In this document: positions 55,801-64,000 of the stretch, piece after piece | Numbering within the stretch: position 1 is the stretch's first letter | Layout: the number at the start of each line of letters is the position of its first letter | Assembly: GCA_963678675.1 (NCBI GenBank) | Contig: OY783195.1 | Span: forward strand, 18,383,342-18,447,341 | DNA length: 64,000 nt | From: Xiphydria camelus | Taxonomy: Eukaryota > Arthropoda > Insecta > Hymenoptera > Xiphydriidae | Reading direction: 5' to 3' | The notes under the pieces: generated by a model | What the model saw: only the letters and a program-made list of their open reading frames with translations | Databases searched by the model: none | What the model was told of the DNA's origin: nothing | Position numbers and translations under genes: made by a program

Positions 55801-56559
55801 GACAGTATCTATACATATAAATAAAATTGAAATTACTATCTGTGATTTCGAAATAAATGCCCATATATGTCCCAGAAAATACACGCCAAACGATTATCAA
55901 ACTATACGGAGCGTCTGTCAAATTCACCACTATTGAGATGACCGATGTCTTTCGGACTGGAACGTCTCTTCGGTTCGTGTCTGGGCTGTCGGTACTACCA
56001 CCGAATTTTAGAGAACCATCTTGGATCGGGTGCGTCTACCGATATGCAACCCGCTACGCCGGAGTGTATTTTCTGGGACACCCTGTATGTATTGCTTTAC
56101 TTATACTTAGGCATAAAAACCGCTTTTAAAATTTTTGTCTGTCTATCTGTCTATTTGTCTTGATTTAACTTAAAATTTACTGAATCAGTTCTAATAAAAT
56201 TTGGATAATTTGTACGATATTCCGGGTCATGATCTGTTTTTTATTTCATTTCGATACCTCAAACTGTTCCGAAATTACGAAACTCGAGATTTATAGGAGC
56301 GTAGATACTAACCGTTACGCGTCGCCCGGATTCCATTAAATACCGGATGATCTGTGAACCCCGCGCGTGAGAGCCTTCTTGCATCTCTTCGGCCTAAATC
56401 AATAGCCCTCGATAGAGGCTCGCCGCCAAGAACAAAAGAAGCGAGCCGAAAAGGAGACTATATTAACTCCATGTATAGTTTGTTCCTGTAAAGCGGTCCT
56501 AAATTCTCGGGAACGATGCTGTAAGAAATTGCAAAGCCATATTCATTAACATGCATTTG
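55801..56559. other. unannotated; possible Helitron 5' end
   Basis: TCTATACATATAAATAAAAT at about 55808 resembles insect Helitron 5' termini, with no matching 3' end seen. A GTCTGTCTATCTGTC run lies near 56140. The segment 56400-56500 matches a repeat at 22795-22900. Confidence 0.3.
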
Positions 56560-56860
56560 CACTGGCTTCATCATTAAGCTTAATAGAAGTATAGAAGTAT
56601 ATGTCAATAAAAGTTTTTTTGTCACTCAGTGCCAAATACTCGGTTTCATGGGCGTCCTTAACGCATGTGAATTCACCTTTCACACACCAATTCGTGAAAA
56701 GTTGCGCAGTGCGCCAAGTAACCTGCGCAGTGCGTGAAATCGTCAACCTCGTATTTGACACTTACAATTAATGTCTCGCTTCGCTCGTGCGGCAAACTTC
56801 ACATTCGTTAAAAACGGCGCTTCACGCTCTCATAAAGATTATAACTATTCAGAGATAGGT
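56560..56860. repeat. dispersed repeat with CTCGCTTCGCTCG core
   Basis: The plus strand shares CACTCAGTG..., CCTCGTATTTGACACTTA, CTCGCTTCGCTCGTGCGGCA and TTAAAAACGGCGCTTCACGC with the complement of 60710-60900. Both loci encode the same short peptide, a repeat by-product. Confidence 0.65.
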
Positions 56861-57700
56861 AATAACTATGAAATTATAAGAATTTTATTCCGAAACATCT
56901 TCTTTGCACCAAAACGATATACGAACGTATGTCCCAGCCAAGGGGTTTGGGAGAGAAGTAGCTCATTTTATCCTATATTTATACCGTCGACCAACGAGAG
57001 ATCGACGGGCTAAGTATTGACTGTGTGTGTGTGTGTGTGATAGCTATGTTCCTCTTTTTCTCATCCACCAGCCAGTTGCAGTCAGCTTAGCTCAGGTTAG
57101 CCCGAGTGACAGCGACGGGGACTGACTTAAGGTGTACTATTCAAAGCATCTTCGGATACAAAAGAACGTTATCCACATGACACTGTATAAGTAAAAGTTT
57201 AAAATAAATAATCGGTTAATGAAAAATATTAATATCAGCTAACCTGACATTTGATTCTTCGGTAATGCAAATTAACATAGACCCGTTTGGTATTATAAAT
57301 GTAACTGCTATTTATTGCAGAATATCTTGTAAGATTGCGCTTTTACATTCGTTGCCAGTATGGAAAATATTGTCGAGTCTCTTACAAAGAAGTGAGGTTA
57401 ATTGAAGACACGACGATATCTGCTGGACTGGTAATGAATATTGAAACGCAATCTAAGTCATCTCGCAGAGGAAAATCGTGCAAATAGCACTAGCAAAGTA
57501 CAGAGTGCCTTCATTTGAGATAGTTGGCCTTTTACTTTCGCCTTTTGTGTGATAGATTTTCAATCGTTTCTCTCTGAAACGTAACACCGCGGTGGTTATG
57601 ACACCTGGTATGCCGACCGGTCTTATGAATAACAACATTCAAGCTGTGTTGATCATGGTTGGTTATTGGTTATTTTTACATCTCAGTTAATAATATTCGA
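56861..57700. other. unannotated; short (TG)n
   Basis: (TG)n at about 57021-57039. No gene recognised. Confidence 0.35.
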
Positions 57701-59420
57701 ACGTTTTCAGCCGCCTTGAGGTCACCAAACAGCACATATCAATTATAATTTGTTTAAACAATGAACTCATACAAATATCTCGAAAATCGTAAGAGGTACG
57801 ACGAAGCGGAGAAAATTTAGATGAATTGTAGACAGAGGGTTGAAATTTTAGCCGCAATGGCATTACGGAAGGGAGTGAATCAATAGTTATTTAAACAATA
57901 AACAATTGCAAATATCTCGAAAACGACAAAGTAGGGAAAATTTGAGGGTAACCTCTAGGGGATTAAACTTTTAGTCATGATAGTATTTCCGCTCATTGCG
58001 AGTCGATATGTTGTTTAATAATTTGTTTAGGCTTTTGCAAATATTTCGAGAGCTGTAGATACGATGAAATATGGTGAGAATGTTCAGGTTTCGAATGGGA
58101 TCGAATTTTTAGGCGTAATGGTATTACCGAAGAGAACAAATCGATAATTTGTTCTAACAATTACATTTGCAAATATCTTGGAAATGGCAGGAAATACGGC
58201 GATACGGAGAAAATTCGAGTTTTCCAAAGGGGGTAAAACTTTCAGTTGTGATGGTATTATGGTACGTAGCGAGTCGAAAAATTGTTTAATATTGTAATAT
58301 GATTAGGCGATAAACTTTTGCCATATCTCGGAAGCGGTAAGAGATACGATGAAATGGAGAAAAGTTTCTGATTTGAAACGGAATTGACTTTTTAACCATA
58401 ATGGTATTATTGGAGAGAGCTTATCGACAATTTATGTAAACAATTGCAAATATCTCGGAAATGGTGGTAAATACGGCAAAACGGAAAAATTTGGGGTTAC
58501 CAAAGGGAACCGAACTTTCAGTCATGACGGTATTAACGGACACAGCAGATCGATAAATTATTCAATAAATTGTTTAAACAATAAACTAACAAATATCTCG
58601 AAAACGACGAAGTATGATGAAACTGAGAAAATTTTGGGATTTCAAAGAGGGAGGGGGAAGCCGTAATGGTATTTTAACACATAGTGAATCGATATATTGT
58701 TTACTTATTTATAAGAATAGTAAACTATTATAAACATCTCAGAAACGGTAGGAAATGTAATGAAAACGGACAAAATTCTTAAGATATCGAATAGATATAC
58801 ATATATGGCAAAATTGATGAAATTTTGACAATATAAAGTATAGATATTGGATTGTCGAAAGATATGAAAGTGCAAAAATCGATCAATAAGCCGTAAATTT
58901 TTTTTTAAAAACTAGTGATATCCTCCAAAATACATCAAAAAATATTTTTAAAAATACGCCAAAGACTATGCGGAGGAGCTTAAAAAAACATCTACTAAAA
59001 ATAGTGTCGACAAAGATTAGAATAAAAACTGTACATCGTGTTTTGTCCTCCTCCCTCATTTTCTCCCTAAAAAGTACTTTGAAAAATGTATCCGCTACAA
59101 ATTATGTTCACAAAAATCGCAATAAAAATTGTACACCGTAGTTCGCTCCACCAAAAGATTATTGATATCTGAATGTAGTGCCAAGTACCTACCAAGTGTT
59201 TCTCGAGGTGGGTGAAATAGGAGATTCGAGAGTGCAAACGATAACTCTCTCTCTTCGACTAATCCTTCACATGCCTCCCATGTTGTCTATTTTGCAAATG
59301 GCACGGTATAATCAAACGTAGCAAAAGTAATCGAGATACAAATGACAAATGACTAAGCCAAAACAGGCCACCATTGTCCAAAATGGTACGTGGCGTGCCC
59401 GAGACAATTGTCCTTTGAAC
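57700..59420 (+). repeat. dispersed repeat with 8-unit ~130-150-bp minisatellite, plus orientation
   Basis: The 'GCAAATATCTCG' marker recurs near 57771, 57908, 58037, 58168, 58319, 58447, 58591 and 58732. The body after 58760 (CGCCAAAGACTATGCGGAGG; TATCTGAATGTAGTGCCAAG) is collinear with 22200-22700. Same family, opposite strand, as 8990-10700. Confidence 0.75.
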
Positions 59421-60460
59421 AAATTTTATTTTAATATCGATCCTAGTCTGGGGTGCTCATTATTGCACCATAGAATTTGGAGTAAGGGGAGAACGCATAA
59501 AGTTGGATATTTTCTCGGGCGAACCAACAAATCAGAGTGTCGTTTCGATACGAACGCTCTTCGGTATTTCGACAATTAATAATCCAACCAACGTGGCTCA
59601 GTTGAGATTATCGAAGCAATGAAATTACAAACGGTCGGGGGCTATGGTCGGAAATAATTCGGTACGGGAGATTTCTAGTATTCGCCATCATTTCCGTGAA
59701 GCCGAGAGTTGTCCGCCGAGCATGCCCCCCCCCCCCCCCCCTCCTCACCGCCGGTAGGTTAGTCGGGATATATATAACTACTACTACTACTACTACTACT
59801 AATATACATATATATATATATATGTATATGTATATATATATAATACTAATAATACGGTTAATTTGAAATTGAGTTTGGTCGGCCGCTCGCTCCGCATACA
59901 TCACAACCGAACGCACCTGAATTGTACAGTTTGTGGAATTCGCGCAACCGCGCCAGCAATTCGAGCCTCTGTATATAATTCCTGGCGCTCTCCGATCTAA
60001 CTGCGAACAAATTAGAGCGAATTAACCGAGGTTTACTACGTGCGCATCGCTCCTGCGCGTGCGTCTCTCCGCACACGCGAATTACGGAAAGGGTATACCT
60101 TCATTCGCGCTTCCATCAACGCGCGCGTCCCGGGATTGCAGACGAGTATTTGCGAAACAAGCGAGAGCAAAGTATGCGCGCAATTTTAGCAAATTGATCG
60201 CATTTAACGAGGAGCGGCATTTGCTATTGTATTAGGAAGGGAACGTTGCATATCGCGCGGCGGATTACCTTTCTCGCCTTTAGATGTTTGAACGGAAATA
60301 ATGAGCATATGGAAAGAATGACGGTAAGTTTAACGATATTATAAGGTAAAAGAGGAAAAGAAAAGTTGCCTAATTTGGAATAGCTTCTTAAATTTATCTA
60401 TATTTTTGGGACAAAGTAATTCATACATAGTAACAAACTAAGAGTACGTATATGACGCTA
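59421..60460. other. unannotated; poly-C, ACT and TA microsatellites
   Basis: C run at 59727-59742; (ACT)n at about 59777-59800 followed by (TA)n to about 59842. 59900-60200 is relatively CpG-rich. No gene. Confidence 0.4.
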
Positions 60461-61185
60461 AGGCCGGCCACACTTTGGACACGAATTTGTATCGTACGTA
60501 AACGTACGATACTGGTCGTACGAACAGAGTGCGCACACCGAATACATTTTCTCCGTCAAATAGGCAGTATTCCGGTGATGTCGCATTCGTAAAGTCCTCT
60601 TTGGAGCGCAATGAATCTACATATATCTTCAAGATAATTCTCTTCTAACTCGGAGACGGCGGCAGCGTCGTCGCTATCATAGAACCATATGGGTGCGTGA
60701 ATAGATATTTTCGTTATAAGAGGGCGTGAAGCGCCGTTTTTAACGAGTGTGAAGTTTTCCGCACGAGCGAAGCGAGTGCGGCAATTACACGAGTTAAAAC
60801 GACGCGAAACGCCCTTATAACGAATTCTATCTTTTGTCACTAAGTGTGAAATACGAGGTTGACGGGGTTGAGGACGCCCGTGAAACCGAGTTTTACGCAC
60901 TGAGTAACGAAAATATATTTAAAAAGAAATAAATTCGGTGAATTTCATCATATTATGGAAGACTTAAATATATAATGACCACATGCTGTTTCATGGTTAT
61001 CTACACATGAAGATAGAAACTTTTGAATATATTCTAAACATTATAATAATAAACCGTAATACGACTTTATTACCTCCGTAATAAAAAAAAAGAAATGGTG
61101 GAGGCATTCGGGGTGCGCACCGAATGGCACCGATTCATACAGTCTTCTACATTCATTTCAACGCACGAAAGTATTTTAAAATCCC

Positions 61186-61222
<37 letters not shown>

Positions 61223-61397
61223 GGATTGTATTCGGATGACGGAACTACACGTACGTATACGTACGATTAATTCGCACCCACACACAGTCTGCGCGGTCCC
61301 ATAGTACACGGAAGATCGGGATCATATTCGTGCGTATCCGTACGTACTCGCACGAGTAAAATTCATACGAAAACGCGTCCAGTGTGCGGCCGGTCTT
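60461..61397. mobile_element. 937-bp TIR element with AGGCCGGCCACAC-like ends
   Basis: AGGCCGGCCACACTTTGGAC and the complement of GTCCAGTGTGCGGCCGGTCT, TA on both sides; imperfect subterminal similarity rich in TACGTACG. Contains the CTCGCTTCGCTCG repeat copy (60710-60900), a coding-like stretch and a (GA)n run (61191-61219). Confidence 0.7.
60556..60710 (-). pseudogene. short coding-like stretch of unknown family
   Basis: The minus strand reads SDDAAAVSELEENYLEDICR and FIALQRGLYECDITGIL before a stop. Base use looks coding and it lies inside a TIR element, so it may be a transposase fragment. I do not recognise it and the larger ORF around it mixes two repeats. Confidence 0.25.
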
Positions 61398-62344
61398 AGT
61401 CCGCATACTCTTAACCTCCATGCACAAGAAGAATATATCTACACAAATATATTTTTGTTCAAAAATAACCTACAAATTTAACATGCCATTCAACGCCTCA
61501 ATAGCGTTAGTTTTCAAAAATACTTACATAATTTGGTTAATATATACCACAGAAAATATCTATCCAATACAAACTTGTCCGCAAATATAACATCAGAGTG
61601 GGTAAATATCGAATTTTTGGCTTTTTACGCCACAGCTATGTCGAACGCGAGAAAAATTTGTTTACACTGAAGATCAGTAATCAAGGAACACATCGTTAGA
61701 CGTATAACGCCACATGTGAATAGGGGGCTAAACTAAGGACAGTACTCTCTTGAACGATGCGTGTCTACTCTTACCCGCCATTCCCCTATTAGGCCAGGCA
61801 ACATAGGCCAAAAAAGGGGGTGTAGGCGAAATAATTCTCGGAAAGCTGGAAATGGTTTTAATCTTTTCATTTGCATGTAAAAAAAGTTTTTTAAAGTTTG
61901 CACCAATTTTCTGCATGTGCTGTATGAGGGGTGTCCCAAAAACTTCGAAATTTTTCGACTTTTTTCAGTTTTTCACTAATAACTCCTAAATTATGCATTT
62001 CTAGGAAAATTTTACTCTTTTATAAATTAAAGTACATAAAATTCTACGTAAAATGAGCCTCACACATTTGAAATTAAGTCAAACAGTATAGACGATATGC
62101 ATGTTTGAAAAACAACCATGTCTTAAATTTTTGAAGGAAAAATCATATTTTGGATTTTTAGACTTTATTTCCATTACGTAAAATATATTATATGAAATTA
62201 TTCTGTATTTGGAATTTATATCGCAGCGAGTGCTGTATCAGATATACGTAAGCTGCATTCTTCTGCCCCTTCCCTTGCTATTAGCGTATCCCATAAGTTT
62301 CTTCCGCGCCACGCTATGAATGACTCTAGCTGGCTATGTTTATA
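61398..62344. other. unannotated
   Basis: GGGGTGTCCCAAAAACTTCG at about 61928 looks like a mariner-type TIR but no partner was found. Overlapping ORFs at 61728-61939 lack domains. Confidence 0.3.
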
Positions 62345-62674
62345 TAAACATGCTTAAGAAAGGATTTCTTTCATGTCGCTGAAGAAGCAAATCGCACGTA
62401 GAGACCCGGTTCATAATGCCGGTCTCCGTCAATAGGTGTGGAACATACTCTTGATAAGGTCCGTATCCGTCGTTGCTGGGCGGTCGCTGCGGTCTTCATC
62501 TTTCAAGTCAAAATTGCTAGCTCTAAATTTCTTAAACCAATTGTGGACGATCCTAATAGTCGTAGCACCACCATCATAAACGGTGCAAATCTCGTCTGCA
62601 GTGTCCTTTGCACTATTACTTTTTTTAAAGCAAGGAAGCATAATATATCGTAAATGTTTATGTTGACTATTCAT
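62345..62674 (-). pseudogene. mariner transposase relic (HTH plus deleted core)
   Basis: 62674 to 62429 encodes 81 residues with LRYIMLPCFKKSNSAKDTAD, VHNWFKKFRASNFDLKDEDR and SDRP, the helix-turn-helix DNA-binding start of mariner transposases (usual length ~345). A further stretch at 62345-62396 reads CDLLLQRHERNPFL, the segment just before the first catalytic Asp. About 70 residues between the two are deleted, and no DDE/D core follows. Non-functional. Confidence 0.85.
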
Positions 62675-63055
62675 TTTGAACGGTGTAGAGAAAAATTTTT
62701 AAAGAGACTTTGTCACCGATGAAATGCTCTGTGAAAGAGCTCTGGGATGACTGCAACCGACCCCATAACAGCTTATAGATTATTTGCTTTATTTTTGCAA
62801 TATAAAATATAATATATGAAATAAATAGTATAATAGCTGGATATCCTACAGTTGTCATATCGTGTATCAGATCGTATATGCGAACACTGGTACAATATTT
62901 GGTGCTGAATCCAGGGATTTAAATATAAAAATTCACATTGTGATGAAAATATGTAATTAAAACATAAAAAATTGAGTTGAAGTACAAAAAGCTTTGATGC
63001 AAGTTTCGATGTGTGGGTAATTGATAACAAATTTAAAGATTATATAAATGCAACG
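62675..63055. other. unannotated
   Basis: AT-rich; ORFs here have no recognisable domain. Confidence 0.35.
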
Positions 63056-64000
63056 TTAGTTCAATTTGCTACGTTTGGAAGTAGAAGCTGACTGAAGCAA
63101 TTGGTCCATTTTAAGGTTCTCGTCATCCAGGAGGTCTTCTAATTCGTCATCATTGTCAGGTAGCACCATTTCATCGTCGTTTAAGTCATCATCAATTTCA
63201 TCTGGTGTATTTGTGCAGGATGCTCCTTTGCAATTAAAGCATATTGGGGAACATTTCATTCCTTGCTTCCTGCAACCACAAGCTTTTCGGCACCCTTTCA
63301 AACATTTGCAGGCAGTGTTATTAAGCAGTTCCTGCGGGGCTTGTTCGGCTGTTGATGGTACTGGAAGCAGCCCATGCTTAGTAACCTTCCAACCCCATTG
63401 AACTGGGTCCATCAAATGACCATTCCACAAATTAATTTGTAGAAAAGCCCTCATTGTGTGCAGTCTAGCAGCTTCTTCAGTTGGAGGAAGAGTAGCTAAG
63501 TTGAAAGTATTCTGTATTAAGGATTTGGTGAACAGTTTAAAGCGTATTTCATTCAGAGAGGAAGATTGAAGAAGTGATCCAGAATACAAAGCCGTAATTA
63601 CTTTTTCGCCGGTAGCACCAATTTCATCTGTAGTCGCGTCACGGTTTTTGAATATCTCGACAGTTCTTTGTACCTCTGCATCTTTGTCGAGAAGTTTTAA
63701 AAACTTCACCTTCCCCTGTCTGAAAATGGCTGATGTTGAATCGCATCCGCTGAACGCGTGAAGAAATAATATACTTTCTTTAACTTTGTTTGTGACATGT
63801 TGAAGTGTGTCGGGGAATAGAAGACGGTCTCTGACTTTCCTTTTCCAGGCTTCATCAAAAACAATGGATCGCTATTTGGAACTAATGCAGTAATAATTAT
63901 TAAAAGATCAATGTCTTCTCCTACTACAATCACACATTCGGAGTGTGTAGCATTTTCTATAGCCCTTCTGACAAAGGTTGTGTCGGCATTCTCTACAGCC
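63056..64000 (-). pseudogene. XPG/FEN-like nuclease half of uncharacterised transposon protein (partial)
   Basis: Runs off the right edge. From 64000 the frame reads AVENADTTFVRRAIENA, then VVGEDIDLLIIITAL, which resembles the acidic ED-x-D site of XPG/FEN nucleases. A frameshift near 63810 leads to FLHAFSGCDSTSAIFRQGK, the counterpart of the FEN GSD/GCD acidic motif. Then follow ~110 residues with ARLHTMRAFLQINLW and DPVQWGW, a Cys-rich cluster (CKCLKGCRKACGCRKQGMKC, then CFNCKGASC) and an acidic Asp/Glu tail to a stop at 63056. The family is a large uncharacterised transposon-associated protein. Only one clear frameshift in 945 bp, so this copy is younger than the one at 51963-53803. Nuclease activity is inferred, not known. 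Confidence 0.7.

Noticed and set aside
60556..60900. 114-codon ORF with peptide shared with 56771-57013
   Set aside because: The shared part is a translated dispersed repeat (RFARA...FVKNGASR-like); only the C-terminal part is kept as a weak coding-like stretch.
61927..62674. Complete mariner element bounded by GGGGTGTCCCAAAAACTTCG
   Set aside because: No matching inverted end found beyond the transposase relic, so boundaries are not called.

Overview
The window looks like intergenic or heterochromatic nuclear DNA of an arthropod, most likely an insect. Evidence: a BEL/Pao LTR retrotransposon, Helitron helicase relics, mariner, piggyBac-type, hAT-type and PIF/Harbinger-type miniature elements, tRNA-like dispersed repeats, long GA and GTC microsatellites, AT-rich background and no operon-like gene packing. 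Hymenoptera is a guess from repeat style only. I found no convincing intact host gene. Almost everything recognisable is mobile-element DNA, mostly decayed and deeply nested.

Layout. 0-6 kb: a small foldback, a fragment of an uncharacterised transposon protein broken by a TIR element (1981-2729), two head-to-tail Helitron relics on the minus strand with a 129-bp satellite, and a near-perfect 456-bp foldback (5437-5892). 6-11 kb: a ~120-bp minisatellite, purine-rich DNA, a MITE and an 8-unit divergent minisatellite that recurs inverted at 57.7-58.8 kb. 11.5-16.9 kb: a 5.4-kb nest of inverted-repeat elements, including a THAP-domain element and a 928-bp MITE at a duplicated TTAA. 17-24.9 kb: several foldbacks and four copies of a repeat family carrying a tRNA-like module. 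25.4-26.7 kb: a minisatellite array that flips orientation at its centre. 26.8-33.9 kb: piggyBac-like and mariner MITEs plus a GTC microsatellite with a hairpin-rich leader. 34-37.8 kb: a Helitron helicase gene split by a 2.27-kb inverted-repeat element that itself holds another Helitron. 38.25-44.41 kb: a nearly full-length BEL/Pao element with ~97% similar LTRs but broken frames. 44.4-50.2 kb: a second GTC repeat and a second deep nest built inside a mariner-type element. 51.7-54.4 kb: a transposon with ~165-bp TIRs around a pseudogene of the uncharacterised protein's N-terminal half. 54.8-61.4 kb: repeat copies, a hAT-like MITE with an 8-bp duplication, and a 0.94-kb TIR element. 62-64 kb: a mariner transposase relic and, running off the window, the XPG/FEN-like C-terminal half of the uncharacterised protein.

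The most interesting content is (i) a large transposon-borne protein family (zinc-binding N-terminal half, XPG/FEN-like nuclease core, Cys-rich tail) seen as three fragments, one inside a TIR-bounded unit, (ii) two multi-level nests whose insertion order can be read from target-site duplications and paralogous empty sites, and (iii) foldbacks that share an 11-bp terminus but have unrelated arms. All similarities come from reading and recall; no search was run.
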